Shown one piece after another: positions 9,289-17,872 of a stretch of DNA of 64,000 bases. Origin of the DNA: Labilibaculum sp. K2S (lineage in GTDB: Bacteria > Bacteroidota > Bacteroidia > Bacteroidales > Marinifilaceae); NCBI RefSeq assembly GCF_030372765.1, contig NZ_JAUCMW010000001.1:654928-718927 (forward strand), in the 5' to 3' direction. Position numbers and translations under genes: made by a program. The notes beneath the pieces were generated by a model. That model was not told the origin of the DNA. It ran no database searches and saw only the letters and a list, made by a program, of their open reading frames with translations. The first letter of the stretch is position 1. Each line of letters begins with the position of its first letter.

Positions 9289-9912
9289 TTACTTCATGAT
9301 ATTGAAAATTGCCAAAGCAAATAAATAAAACCGCAAAAAACGGAACAATCCAAATAGAAGATATCTTTTAAAGTTAAAATTGATAATTCCCGATGCCATG
9401 CTCACCATAGAAAATGGCAATGGCAACAGTGCTCCTACAACAATAAGTAAGCCACCCCATTTTTTTAGGTTTGTAATTTGTTTTTTCATCTTGCTTTCTA
9501 CCGTCTTTTTAACAGAATGAATGCTAAGTATCGTTTTCCCAATAAAATAGGATACGCAACCTCCCAGATACGAGAGTAGAGCCAGTAAAGAAAGATTAAG
9601 CATCGGATCGGGTAGTGTTTTTACCCAGGCAATAAATAGTTCGGGGGGAATTAAGCCTAATATGGATTCTGAAGTAAGAAAGATCATAAAAACACTGATT
9701 GGCGAATAATCTTTAGTGGTTTCATGAAACAAACTATGAAAATCCAGCACATAATATTCCAGAAAAAGAATGAGACCAACAAGCACCGAAAAAGGAATAG
9801 TAACCTTTTTTAGAGTAGCCCCAATAAAATGGTAGAAACCTGTATATGAGTAATATTGATGCAGAAGTTGAATTTTTGGTTTGCGATTTTTTCGCGCAAT
9901 ATTTGTTTTCAT
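9289..9912 (-). CDS. VTT/DedA-like integral membrane protein
   Basis: A 207-residue membrane protein with about five hydrophobic spans (roughly residues 38-55, 70-90, 105-125, 152-172, 182-203). The segment GGLLIVVGALLPLPFSMVS followed by a glycine-containing span is like the conserved C-terminal part of the VTT (SNARE-associated/DedA) family, whose characterised members move lipids or keep membrane energy balance. The N-terminal 30 residues are strongly basic. It is a single gene on the minus strand. The assignment rests on pattern and topology; the substrate is not known. Confidence 0.65.
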   Translation of the reverse strand: MKTNIARKNRKPKIQLLHQYYSYTGFYHFIGATLKKVTIPFSVLVGLILFLEYYVLDFHSLFHETTKDYSPISVFMIFLTSESILGLIPPELFIAWVKTLPDPMLNLSLLALLSYLGGCVSYFIGKTILSIHSVKKTVESKMKKQITNLKKWGGLLIVVGALLPLPFSMVSMASGIINFNFKRYLLFGLFRFLRFYLFALAIFNIMK

Positions 9913-10127
9913 TAAGTATTAATCTGTTTAATCAGGAAATTGAATTTTTAAAAGCATCTCTGGGAATTATTTTGAATCTGATTACATATTTGTATCTGTC
10001 GGATAGATAAACTATGACACATGAATGTTATAGTGAGGCGTGTTTTTACAAATCAGTTCAATATCGATGATTAAATATCTTTTGAAACAAATTTGTAATT
10101 GCAGAGATTTACTGAAGGGAAGAAGAC

Positions 10128-10424
10128 TTAGGCTTTGGGGGGTGGAGATTCTAGTTCTCGTCTACAAGGATTACTTATCGCTATATTTGAATTCTTAGAA
10201 CTTTCATTATCATGCAAATAGAACACTGTTTTACTGTCAAAACACACATCCAGATCTTCTATATCAGTATCATCATATTCCGAAGAAGATACATCTGTTT
10301 CGCCTATCAAATCGGTTGTCAACGCAAGTTTATTTTCTTGATTTACCTTAATCATTTGTTGTATGATCGGTATCACAAGAAAAAGCAACGATAAGAACAT
10401 CAGTAAAACCGATAGATTTTTCAT
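10128..10424 (-). CDS. Small membrane-anchored protein, unknown
   Basis: A 98-residue protein with one hydrophobic N-terminal segment (residues 3-24, signal anchor or signal peptide), then a polar acidic region (SSEYDDTDIEDLDVC) and a basic and proline-containing end (CRRELESPPPKA). No family recognised. A perfect TACATTTG promoter element 18 bases upstream on the minus strand supports that it is a real gene. It stands divergent to the universal stress gene at 10584, so the 160 bases between them hold both promoters. Confidence 0.5.
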   Translation of the reverse strand: MKNLSVLLMFLSLLFLVIPIIQQMIKVNQENKLALTTDLIGETDVSSSEYDDTDIEDLDVCFDSKTVFYLHDNESSKNSNIAISNPCRRELESPPPKA

Positions 10425-10442
10425 GATTCAATATTTGTTGCG

Positions 10443-10450
10443 CAAATGTA
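10443..10450 (-). promoter_or_regulatory. -7 promoter element of the gene at 10128-10424
   Basis: Minus strand TACATTTG, a full match to TAnnTTTG, 18 bases before the start codon. Confidence 0.6.
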
Positions 10451-10498
10451 TAAAAAATCCAACGCAAAGCAGTGCTGTTTCTTTTAATGCATTTAAAA

Positions 10499-10515
10499 GT
10501 AGGGTATTCCCCTAC
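10499..10515 (+). promoter_or_regulatory. Palindromic operator candidate upstream of the stress gene
   Basis: GTAGGGTATTCCCCTAC: arms GTAGGG and CCCTAC with a 5-base centre. The same word with one base less lies before nhaA (14849-14864). It sits about 20 bases upstream of the expected -33 region, a position usual for an activator. The NarL-type regulator encoded between the two sites (14093-14746) is the natural candidate to bind it (inference). Confidence 0.55.
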
Positions 10516-10535
10516 ACGAATTAGGAGTAGCCCTG

Positions 10536-10566
10536 TTTCAAATCATTGCCATCATCTATACTTTTG
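10536..10566 (+). promoter_or_regulatory. Promoter of the universal stress gene pair
   Basis: TACTTTTG at 10559-10566 matches TAnnTTTG. A TTTC at 10536-10539 stands 19 bases before it in the place of the -33 TTTG. The start codon follows 17 bases after. Confidence 0.5.
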
Positions 10567-10583
10567 TTATAAAAATTAGAACC

Positions 10584-11414
10584 ATGCAATTAGTGAGTGA
10601 AACATACCAAACCAAAGAGAATATTTTAATTCTTGCAGATTTTTCTGACGGGAATTGGGACGCAATACAATTTGCCATGAAATATCTTTATAAAACACAT
10701 TCAGAAATATGTATTGTGCAGACTTGGCACAGGCCAAATTTTGGATTTTCCATGGTCAGAGATCTTTCTCCTATTCTTCAGAAAAACACAGAAAATGAAC
10801 TGGAAGGACTAAAAAGAAAGCTTTTGTCGAGTTACACTCTTTCAGATTCTCAAATTCACTTATTTCCTTTTGAAGGCGATTTAAGTACATTTTTTACAAG
10901 TAACTTATATGCCGGTAAAAATTGGCAGGTAGTAATGGCTTCGGGCAAAGATGGATGTCAATTATCTGAGAATCCAAGAATCGTTGAAGTTATTGATAAG
11001 GTTGGACATCCGTTATACATCCTGTCTGGATGGAAAGGAATTAGCTTTAGATCAGATGGTTTTGTGTTATCCGATACAAATGATCCTTCTCAATCGGTTC
11101 TTGAAGCTCTCGGTAATATTACCGCTGAGGACAAATTTTTCTTTCGGGTATGCCTTAATTCCTCAAAGCAATCGCGAGAGTCAATTGAAAAAAAGAAAAG
11201 AATCTACAGAGCTAATTGTGGGAATGCCCGTTTGTTATTTTTGGAGGCAGGAAAAGGCAATGGTCAAGAAGAATTTAATGATTTTGCAGCAGAGAAAGGG
11301 CAAAGGATCATGATTTTTGATCAGAATCGATATAGAAAGTTTACTAGAAGCTTAAAATCCTGCCTGGACTTATGGCTGGTAAGAAGCAAAGGGATAATTA
11401 TTGGTCATTACTAA
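10584..11414 (+). CDS. Universal-stress-protein-like protein (first of two)
   Basis: A 276-residue cytoplasmic protein. The first half begins ENILILADFSDGNWDAIQFAMKY, the beta-strand/helix start of a UspA fold (usually ILVPxDFS), and follows the pattern to HPLYILSG. The second half is a poorly conserved second unit, without the GxxGS nucleotide-binding motif. The next stress gene starts 10 bases after its stop codon, so both form an operon. The promoter carries the palindrome shared with nhaA. A role in ion, redox or energy stress is inferred from the setting; the family assignment is weaker than for its neighbour. Confidence 0.7.
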   Translation: MQLVSETYQTKENILILADFSDGNWDAIQFAMKYLYKTHSEICIVQTWHRPNFGFSMVRDLSPILQKNTENELEGLKRKLLSSYTLSDSQIHLFPFEGDLSTFFTSNLYAGKNWQVVMASGKDGCQLSENPRIVEVIDKVGHPLYILSGWKGISFRSDGFVLSDTNDPSQSVLEALGNITAEDKFFFRVCLNSSKQSRESIEKKKRIYRANCGNARLLFLEAGKGNGQEEFNDFAAEKGQRIMIFDQNRYRKFTRSLKSCLDLWLVRSKGIIIGHY

Positions 11415-11424
11415 ACAAATTGCC

Positions 11425-12345
11425 ATGAAAGTACGGAAATTAAACAAGATACTTGTGCCGATAAACTTAGCTGGAGATGGAGAAAGTGCCTTTAAACAAG
11501 CATTATTTTTTAGAAGAATATTATCTGTTAAAATAACATTACTTCATGTTGTTCCATCTGGTTCTCGATTTGGGAATGCTGTTCAATCGGATACAGTCAG
11601 GAGTTTGCAGGCAAGAGCCATGGTTCGTTTGGTTCGATTTGTAAAAATTCATTTTAAAGGCAGAATACCTGAAAATATAAAATTAAGGGTGGAAGTTGGA
11701 CCGCATATTTTAAAAATAACAGAGATAGCGAGAGATGAAAGCTTTGACTTGATAATTATTAATAAAACTAAAAAGAGCAATGCCTTAATCGATAAATTTA
11801 AGAAACACAGTGCGGATAGGATTGTTGATGATTCAATTTGTCCTGTTTTAGCGGTTGAAAACCGATGGACGAATAGAGGTATTAGAGACATTTTAGTGCC
11901 TGTAGATGTTTCAAGGAGATCAAGAGATTTACTGGAATGGTCTATTTTTATGGGAAACTTACTAAATGCGAGAATTCATTTACTCACTGCCTTGCTGGTT
12001 AAAATTGAATTGGAACAAAGCCTTGCCTTTAAAAAGGCTCACTTAATGAAAGAACTCATAATAAAGGCAGGAGTGAACTGCAAAGTAACCATTGTGGAGA
12101 GAGAGGAAGAAACTAGATTGAATGCACTTATATTGGGAGCAAAAAAACAATCTGCCGATCTGGTTATGGTTCAAGGGCATCAGGAAATGATTTTTAGTGG
12201 TGGACAAGGAGCAAAATTGGTTACTGGTTTTTTGCATAGCTCATCGGTTCCTGTATTGTGTTTAGGGATCGATCCGAATTGTTTCTTTGCAAATTTATTG
12301 GGGGCTGGTAACTACAGTCCAATTAAGTATGAAGTGAGCAATTAA
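11425..12345 (+). CDS. Universal stress protein, two UspA domains
   Basis: A 306-residue protein from the ATG at 11425, which places the typical LNKILVPINLAGDGESAFKQ at the N-terminus. A TTG at 11401 would overlap the previous gene and is less likely. Two UspA units are visible: residues 6-145 (ending ICPVLAVEN) and from RDILVPVDVSRRSRDLLEWS to SSVPVLCLG. Each repeats the strand-helix order with ADLVMVQGHQE-type segments. The classical G-2x-G-9x-G(S/T) ATP motif is incomplete. Tandem UspA proteins are often linked to membrane ion transport, which fits nhaA nearby (inference). Confidence 0.85.
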   Translation: MKVRKLNKILVPINLAGDGESAFKQALFFRRILSVKITLLHVVPSGSRFGNAVQSDTVRSLQARAMVRLVRFVKIHFKGRIPENIKLRVEVGPHILKITEIARDESFDLIIINKTKKSNALIDKFKKHSADRIVDDSICPVLAVENRWTNRGIRDILVPVDVSRRSRDLLEWSIFMGNLLNARIHLLTALLVKIELEQSLAFKKAHLMKELIIKAGVNCKVTIVEREEETRLNALILGAKKQSADLVMVQGHQEMIFSGGQGAKLVTGFLHSSSVPVLCLGIDPNCFFANLLGAGNYSPIKYEVSN

Positions 12346-12397
12346 CACCTGAGTAACAGCCCTTAAATTTAGAGGAGCTAATAAATCATAGATAATA

Positions 12398-12538
12398 AAA
12401 TCAAATAGGGAATAATCACAAATAAATTAGTTTCGGTAATTGGGAATGGTACTGTGATTATTCTGAAGGAAGGCTTCACAACAGATAATTATATAGTGTA
12501 AACATAGTTAGGGTGTGCAGGCTTTCCCTATTTGATTT
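12398..12538. other. 141-base element with nested inverted repeats, candidate structured RNA or small mobile element
   Basis: The ends AAATCAAATAGGGAA (12398-12412) and TTCCCTATTTGATTT (12524-12538) are perfect 15-base inverted repeats. Inside, GAATAATCACA (12410-12420) pairs perfectly with TGTGATTATTC (12453-12463), and TGAAG (12464-12468) with CTTCA (12474-12478). No reading frame of note and no clear target duplication was seen. The remainder of 12346-12809 has only a possible -7 element. Confidence 0.5.
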
Positions 12539-12694
12539 AACAATTATAAATTAATAGTTTTAGAATATTCGCAATAAGAATTAAAAACAGTTGGTGCATG
12601 ATGTTTTCGTTGGTATGGATTGTAATTTTTGAAATTCTATTTGGCACAACACAGTCAACTAAACCTCGGAAGTAAAAGCTTTGCAGATTATTTG

Positions 12695-12702
12695 TAAATT
12701 TG
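12695..12702 (+). promoter_or_regulatory. Possible -7 element of the histidine kinase gene
   Basis: TAAATTTG matches TAnnTTTG, about 108 bases before the kinase start. A TTTG stands only 11 bases before it, so the -33 element is not convincing. Confidence 0.35.
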
Positions 12703-12809
12703 TTCCACTTTGCAGAATGGTACCTGAAACGTTTTTGGAATGAAACGACCTTATAAAAATAGTGTTACATGCAGGATAATGAGTGTAATTTGGGAGTTCC
12801 ATATGGCAA

Positions 12810-14087
12810 ATGAAAACAAATTGTACTCACATGAAAATAAAAAAGAGTCTTTTCATTAAACAAAAAGTAATATTTGTTTTATTGCTCTTTAGTTTATTTG
12901 CTTTTGGAGGAATCATCTACACCTTCAGTAATAGTGCTGCGCTCGATTCTCAGCATATCCGACTGGTTGAATTCTCGGAGAAAGTAGAAATCGAAGTTTT
13001 CAATGGGAGAATTAAAATGGACGAACTTCTAAGTGGTAATAGAACCATTACAGACAGTTCTGTTTTTGAACACTTTGCAAGAGCCGATAAATATATATCA
13101 GATATCGAACAAATAATTTTAGAGGCTAAAAAAATCAAATTAGAAAAGGAAAATGATTTTCTATATCAACTTTCCGAACTAAGACTTTTAATTCATCAGA
13201 TTAAAGAAATTGTCCGGACTAAGATAAACAAGGATGTGAATAGTGTTGATTCAAATTTGGCCGGATCATACCTAGAATTCATGCTAAAATTTGATGAATA
13301 TGGTAAAACTTTGCACGCCTTTATCAGCGAAAATAATTATCGTTTAAAACGTGAGCTGTTTATTCTTCTTACCAGCATATTTACGATACTGATTATTAGT
13401 TTGGTTTTAATTGTTCGATTAATGGATTCACTGATTAGAACCAACCGTGTACTTCTTCACAACACAATGAAAGTGGAGCAGAGTGAGCGTCGGAGAATAG
13501 CGATGGATCTTCATGATGGTTTAGGTGCCATGTTATCGAGTGTGGGCCTCTACAGTAAGATTTTGGAGAAAAAATTTAAGGATGATCCGAAGACACATGG
13601 TCAATTAAATCAAATTACCTTGTTGTCAAATCAGGCCTTACAAACCGTTTCAGAAGTAATTAATAATCTGAATCCATCAATTTTAAATCGTTATAGTCTT
13701 GTTGAATCATTGGATAGACTATGTGCACGAGTCAACAGTATCGGAGATGTTAAACTCCATCTGGAATCGAAGAAGTTTATTGGAGAAATGAATAAGAGTA
13801 CCGAAGTGATTATTTATCGTATTATTAGTGAGTTAATCAATAACACCATAAAGCATGCAAATGCAACAGAAGCCTCTATTTCTATAAAAGGGAACACGAA
13901 AGTTATCCTTCATTATCAGGACAATGGTTCGGGTTTTGATAGTAGAAAGTTATCATTACATGAAAAGAACGGCATGGGATTGTTAAACATAATTGACCGG
14001 ATTGAATCCATAGGAGGCGATTCTTTAATTGATACTACCCCGGAGAATGGGTTCGCAATCACAATTGAATTAGGAATTGATAAGTAA
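12810..14087 (+). CDS. Sensor histidine kinase, NarX/HisKA_3 type
   Basis: A 425-residue inner-membrane kinase (418 if started at the ATG at 12831). Two membrane spans (about residues 17-38 and 187-208) enclose a 150-residue helical periplasmic domain, like four-helix-bundle sensors. The dimerisation box ERRRIAMDLHDGLGAMLSS carries the phosphorylated His235, the hallmark of HisKA_3 kinases that pair with NarL-type regulators. The ATPase domain shows ELINNTIKHANA, YQDNGSGFD and GMGLLNI. The partner regulator starts 5 bases after its stop. The signal sensed is unknown; the neighbours (stress proteins, Na+/H+ antiporter) suggest ion or energy stress. Confidence 0.9.
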   Translation: MKTNCTHMKIKKSLFIKQKVIFVLLLFSLFAFGGIIYTFSNSAALDSQHIRLVEFSEKVEIEVFNGRIKMDELLSGNRTITDSSVFEHFARADKYISDIEQIILEAKKIKLEKENDFLYQLSELRLLIHQIKEIVRTKINKDVNSVDSNLAGSYLEFMLKFDEYGKTLHAFISENNYRLKRELFILLTSIFTILIISLVLIVRLMDSLIRTNRVLLHNTMKVEQSERRRIAMDLHDGLGAMLSSVGLYSKILEKKFKDDPKTHGQLNQITLLSNQALQTVSEVINNLNPSILNRYSLVESLDRLCARVNSIGDVKLHLESKKFIGEMNKSTEVIIYRIISELINNTIKHANATEASISIKGNTKVILHYQDNGSGFDSRKLSLHEKNGMGLLNIIDRIESIGGDSLIDTTPENGFAITIELGIDK

Positions 14088-14092
14088 ATTAT

Positions 14093-14746
14093 ATGGAAAC
14101 AATTAAAGTTATTTTGGTCGACGATCATAAGATATTTAGAGATGGTTTTCGTCTTTTGTTGCAGAGTTTTCCATATGTTGATGTGATCGATGAAGCCTCG
14201 AATGGTTTAGAATTATTAAAAGTGCTTGAGGTTAATATTCCTGATATTATTTTCATGGATATAAATATGCCTCATATTGATGGCGTAGAAGCAAGTAAAA
14301 GAGCTCTCAAAAATTATCCGGATCTTAAAATCATAGCACTTACTACCTTTCTGGATGACGATTACCTGGAACAAATGTTAATGGCAGGTGTGGAAGCTTA
14401 TATGTTGAAGAATGCAGATATTGAGGAGTTCGAAAAAGCAATTTTGAAAGTATATTCAGGAGGGAACTATTTTTCAGCAGAAATTGTCGCATTACTTTCT
14501 GATAAATTAAATATCCTTCGCAGCCGCAAAGTTCAACAAATGGAATTGCCGGCATTTACCGATCGGGAGAAAGAAATCCTTGAATTAATTTGTAAAGGAT
14601 TTGGGAATAAAGAAATTGCAGAAAAAATCTATATTAGTCCTAAAACAGTGGAGAAACACAAGAGCAGCCTTTTTCAAAAGACAGGTGTTTTAAATACTGT
14701 AAATTTGGTGATTTTTAGCTTTAAACATCAAATTGTGAATTTCTAA
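14093..14746 (+). CDS. NarL/FixJ-type response regulator
   Basis: A 217-residue regulator with a receiver domain (residues 1-120; VDDHKIF, phospho-acceptor Asp56 in FMDIN, the TT pair at ALTTF and the lysine in MLKNA) and a C-terminal LuxR-type helix-turn-helix (FTDREKEILELICKGFGNKE, then ISPKTVEKHKSSLFQKT). Such proteins bind inverted repeats as dimers after phosphorylation. It forms an operon with the kinase. The imperfect palindromes at 10499-10515 and 14849-14864 flank this gene pair and are its likely targets (inference). Confidence 0.92.
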   Translation: METIKVILVDDHKIFRDGFRLLLQSFPYVDVIDEASNGLELLKVLEVNIPDIIFMDINMPHIDGVEASKRALKNYPDLKIIALTTFLDDDYLEQMLMAGVEAYMLKNADIEEFEKAILKVYSGGNYFSAEIVALLSDKLNILRSRKVQQMELPAFTDREKEILELICKGFGNKEIAEKIYISPKTVEKHKSSLFQKTGVLNTVNLVIFSFKHQIVNF

Positions 14747-14848
14747 TCTGTTTTTCCAAAAGTGTATCTATTCCAATAAATATTCATGCAGATAATCAAC
14801 ATCGGCATGAATCCATGTATCTTGTTTTATTGTAATTCTTATTCCGAA

Positions 14849-14864
14849 GTAGGGATTCCCCTAT
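14849..14864 (+). promoter_or_regulatory. Palindromic operator candidate upstream of nhaA
   Basis: GTAGGGATTCCCCTAT, with arms TAGGG and CCCTA; it shares 15 positions with the site at 10499-10515, with one base deleted in the centre. It directly adjoins the expected -33 position of the nhaA promoter. Confidence 0.55.
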
Positions 14865-14894
14865 TGCTCAATTCTCTTTTCAGGCCTATTTTCG
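14863..14894 (+). promoter_or_regulatory. Possible nhaA promoter
   Basis: TATTTTCG at 14887-14894 is one base off TAnnTTTG; ATTG at 14863-14866 lies 20 bases before it. A weak match to the consensus fits a promoter that needs an activator. Confidence 0.35.
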
Positions 14895-14981
14895 CAGGAT
14901 ATTAAACCAAATAAATGCTTAGTGTTTAATTAATTATTAGTTGTAGTGTAAGGATTGATGCTGAGTGAGAATAAAAAATAA

Positions 14982-16319
14982 ATGATGATACAATTTTTGA
15001 AGGAAAAAAGAATATTTGATAAAAATAAGAATCCTCTAGTTGAATTTGTAAGGTTGGAAGCATTTGGAGGAATTGTATTGATGTTTTTTACCATTCTTGC
15101 CATGGCGCTGACTAATTCCGTATTTGGCGAATCCTTTTTATCTTACTGGAAACAATATTTCGGTATTAGTTTTGGTGATTGGGAATTAAGTAAGAGCCTT
15201 TTGCACTGGATTAATGACGGCTTAATGGCGATTTTCTTCTTTGTAGTTGGATTAGAAATAAAAAGAGAATTGCTTACAGGAGGTTTATCGTCGGTAAAAA
15301 AAGCAAGCTTACCTATTTTTGCAGCAATTGGAGGTATGTTGGTGCCTGCATTAGTATACTTTAGTTTAAATCAAACAGGATTAGGAGCATCAGGCTGGGG
15401 GATCCCTATGGCAACGGATATTGCCTTCGCCTTGGGAATATTACTTCTTCTTGGTAAAAGGATTCCTACTTCACTTAAGCTCCTGTTAACATCTATTGCA
15501 ATTGTTGATGACATAGGTGCAGTAATTGTAATTGCTCTTTATTATACCAGTGAAATAGATTGGGTTTATCTTCTTTACGGCGGTGGTATATATGCTGTTT
15601 TATGGAGTCTTAATTTATTGAAAGTTAGAAGTCTACCGGTTTTTTTATTTCTTGGAGTGTTGCTTTGGTTTGCCCTTTTAAAATCGGGTGTACATGCAAC
15701 TTTAGCTGGTATTTTATTGGCCTTTACAATACCGGCCGGAGCGAACCGAAATGTTTCTGAATTCATTAGATCCAACACAACTCTCTTGAAAAAGCTTGGA
15801 TATACTCTTACAAAGCATAAAAAGTTAAGCAAGGAGAAAAACATACAAGCCTCAATTACTGCTATAAAAGCTAATTGTGCTGAGGTAATATCGCCATTAC
15901 AGAGGTTGGAGCATTTATTTCATCCGTGGGTTGCTTATTTAATAGTTCCCTTATTTGCCTTTTCCAATGCAGGCGTAATTGTAAATGGAGATTTAATGAG
16001 TAAAGTTTTTGATCCTATATCCCTGGGTATAATTTTAGGTTTGTTTCTGGGGAAACCGCTGGGCATTTTTCTGTTTTCCTATTTAGGCGTACAAATGGGC
16101 ATCGCTCAGAAACCTCAAAAAATTTATTGGTTACAAATTCTTGGAATTGGTTTTCTGGGAGGAATTGGTTTTACAATGTCCTTCTTTGTTTCACAACTTG
16201 CCTTTTCTGATCCATTAATTTTAAATCAAGCAAAAATTGCCGTGCTAATAGCCTCAGTTATGTCAGGCTTAATAGGGTTTATTATCCTAAAAATGTTTAG
16301 CAATCAGTCAACGAAATAA
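14982..16319 (+). CDS. nhaA: Na+/H+ antiporter NhaA
   Basis: A 445-residue inner-membrane antiporter that exchanges cytoplasmic Na+ for protons. Family motifs are clear: WINDGLMAIFFFVVGLEIKR, WGIPMATDIAFALGIL, and IVDDIGAVIVIA with the ion-binding aspartate pair Asp176-Asp177 (the family's D163/D164). The end has GGIGFTMSFFVSQLAF. It is about 55 residues longer than the E. coli protein, mainly from a polar cytoplasmic loop around residues 255-300 (basic stretch TLTKHKKLSKEKN). It is transcribed alone from a promoter with the shared palindrome. Confidence 0.96.
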   Translation: MMIQFLKEKRIFDKNKNPLVEFVRLEAFGGIVLMFFTILAMALTNSVFGESFLSYWKQYFGISFGDWELSKSLLHWINDGLMAIFFFVVGLEIKRELLTGGLSSVKKASLPIFAAIGGMLVPALVYFSLNQTGLGASGWGIPMATDIAFALGILLLLGKRIPTSLKLLLTSIAIVDDIGAVIVIALYYTSEIDWVYLLYGGGIYAVLWSLNLLKVRSLPVFLFLGVLLWFALLKSGVHATLAGILLAFTIPAGANRNVSEFIRSNTTLLKKLGYTLTKHKKLSKEKNIQASITAIKANCAEVISPLQRLEHLFHPWVAYLIVPLFAFSNAGVIVNGDLMSKVFDPISLGIILGLFLGKPLGIFLFSYLGVQMGIAQKPQKIYWLQILGIGFLGGIGFTMSFFVSQLAFSDPLILNQAKIAVLIASVMSGLIGFIILKMFSNQSTK

Positions 16320-16346
16320 ATGTTTTTCATCATTTAATTAATTCAC

Positions 16347-16376
16347 AGAAGGTCGAAGCGTATGTTTCGGCCTTCT
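16347..16376 (+). terminator. Terminator of nhaA
   Basis: AGAAGGTCGA and TCGGCCTTCT form a 10-base-pair stem (one G-T) with a 10-base loop, followed by TCTTTC. Confidence 0.65.
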
Positions 16377-16510
16377 TCTTTCAGTGAATTGCTTTAGTAT
16401 TCATAAAATTTTATTTTATTTTAAAAATGCGATGAACTTGGAATTCAGAAGGTTTAGTCCTGTGATGCCTATCAATAAAGAGTTGTAGTGATATTTTTCT
16501 TACAAAAAGA

Positions 16511-16541
16511 TTTGGAGGATAAGAAAAAATCCCCATCTTTG
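16511..16541 (+). promoter_or_regulatory. Promoter of tRNA-Leu
   Basis: TTTG at 16511-16514, a 19-base spacer and CATCTTTG at 16534-16541 (one base off TAnnTTTG). The spacing is what is expected for the Bacteroidota housekeeping sigma factor. The tRNA begins 19 bases later. Confidence 0.7.
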
Positions 16542-16560
16542 CATCGCAATCAAATGAAAC

Positions 16561-16642
16561 GCGGATGTGGCGTAATTGGTAGCCGCGCTAGACTTAGGAT
16601 CTAGTGCCGAGAGGCGTGGGGGTTCGAGTCCCTTCATCCGCA
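16561..16642 (+). tRNA. tRNA-Leu (anticodon TAG)
   Basis: An 82-base class II tRNA. The acceptor stem GCGGATG pairs with CATCCGC, with discriminator A at 16642. The anticodon stem CTAGA/TCTAG encloses the loop CTTAGGA, giving anticodon TAG. A longer variable arm follows, then the T arm with GTTCGAGTC. CCA is not encoded. Confidence 0.95.
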
Positions 16643-16645
16643 CAA

Positions 16646-16677
16646 AAGATCGATACGAAAGTGTCGGTCTTTTTTTT
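16646..16677 (+). terminator. Terminator of tRNA-Leu
   Basis: An 11-base-pair stem (two G-T pairs) closed by a GAAA loop (AAGATCGATAC / GTGTCGGTCTT) runs straight into eight T. Confidence 0.85.
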
Positions 16678-16752
16678 GCTCTAATCTAAATGTTCAATTC
16701 TGGATTTTCTTGGATCAGTTTTTTGTATCTTCTTCAAACCAATTATTTTATT

Positions 16753-17709
16753 ATGAAGCAACGATGCACTTTAAGTCAACTTCTGAGAATTGAACATTCA
16801 ATACTGCTGGCTCCGATGTTTTTAATATCCAACACCAAAATGGCTATTGCGGCTCTGAGTTGTGGCTGTACGGCAGCCATTCCTGCTCTTAATTACCGAA
16901 CAGAAAAGGAATTGCACGAGGCCATATTAGAAATCAGGAAGGCGACATCAAAACCATTTGGTTTTAATTTAATCGTGAATAAATCCAATCTTAAATATAA
17001 ATCTCAATTAAAGACTTTGCTCGATCTTAAAGTGGATTTTATAATTACCTCCTTGGGGAATCCTAAAGATGTTATTACATCGTGTAAACCTTTAGGAATT
17101 AAAGTTTTTTGTGATGTTACCGATGCGAGATATGCTCAAAAAGTGGAGCAGTTGGGAGCGGATGCTATTATTGCTGTCAACACGCAGGCTGGCGGACACT
17201 GTGGCCATTTACCCGCAAAGGAATTAATTTCTCAATTACTTCAGTCTACAAACTTACCAATTGTTTCTGCTGGCGGAATTTGTAATAATTTGGATGTGAA
17301 ACAAATGATTGAGTGGGGGGCATCCGGTGTTTCTGTTGGTACTATTTTTATTGCCACTCACGAATCTGATGTTTCAAAGGAGTACAAGCAGGCTATGATT
17401 CAGTATGGATCAAAAGATATTGTAAAATCTACAAAGTTAACCGGTTCGGCGCTCACAGTAATCAATACTGCATACGTACAGAGAATTGGAACTAAAGCAA
17501 ACATTTGGGAATGGTTAATCAGTAAAAGTTCATTCCTAAAAAAATATGCAAAATTTATACTCGCATGGCAAGGAATGAGTAAAGTGAAAAAATCTGCATT
17601 TAAAGCAAGTTATCAGAATGTATGGTGCGCAGGTCCAAGCATTGAAAGTGTTAAAGGCATTCGCGCTGTTAAAGATGTTTTATCTGACTTAATACAAGCT
17701 GATAATTAA
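16753..17709 (+). CDS. NAD(P)H-dependent flavin oxidoreductase, nitronate monooxygenase/FabK family
   Basis: A 318-residue TIM-barrel FMN enzyme when started at the ATG at 16753; the longer frame from 16690 adds 21 residues unlike any family start. Motifs: ILLAPMF at the N-terminus, FGFNLIVN, the FMN and substrate loop AVNTQAGGHCGH with the histidine expected at the active site, LPIVSAGGI, and GASGVSVGTIFIA for phosphate binding. Family members oxidise alkyl nitronates or act as enoyl-ACP reductases; sequence alone does not separate these here. It follows the tRNA gene and appears to be a single-gene unit. Confidence 0.82.
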   Translation: MKQRCTLSQLLRIEHSILLAPMFLISNTKMAIAALSCGCTAAIPALNYRTEKELHEAILEIRKATSKPFGFNLIVNKSNLKYKSQLKTLLDLKVDFIITSLGNPKDVITSCKPLGIKVFCDVTDARYAQKVEQLGADAIIAVNTQAGGHCGHLPAKELISQLLQSTNLPIVSAGGICNNLDVKQMIEWGASGVSVGTIFIATHESDVSKEYKQAMIQYGSKDIVKSTKLTGSALTVINTAYVQRIGTKANIWEWLISKSSFLKKYAKFILAWQGMSKVKKSAFKASYQNVWCAGPSIESVKGIRAVKDVLSDLIQADN

Positions 17710-17872
17710 CCTTTTCCTGCTTACAAGTAAAGAATTATTTAGTGAATTGGTATTGTGGTGTTGCTTGTAGTTGCAATAATTGCATGAATGTCTAATTAAA
17801 AATTCTAACGAAAAGAGGTTGCCGAAAATCCTTAATGGAGTATGCAAGTAATTTCTTCACGATCAAAATAGA

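Noticed and set aside
12398..12538. Firm call of a MITE
   Set aside because: No convincing target-site duplication beside the inverted repeats and no second copy in the window; kept as an undecided element.
16690..16752. N-terminal extension of the flavoenzyme
   Set aside because: The extra 21 residues are unlike the family and close to the tRNA terminator; ATG 16753 fits the family start.
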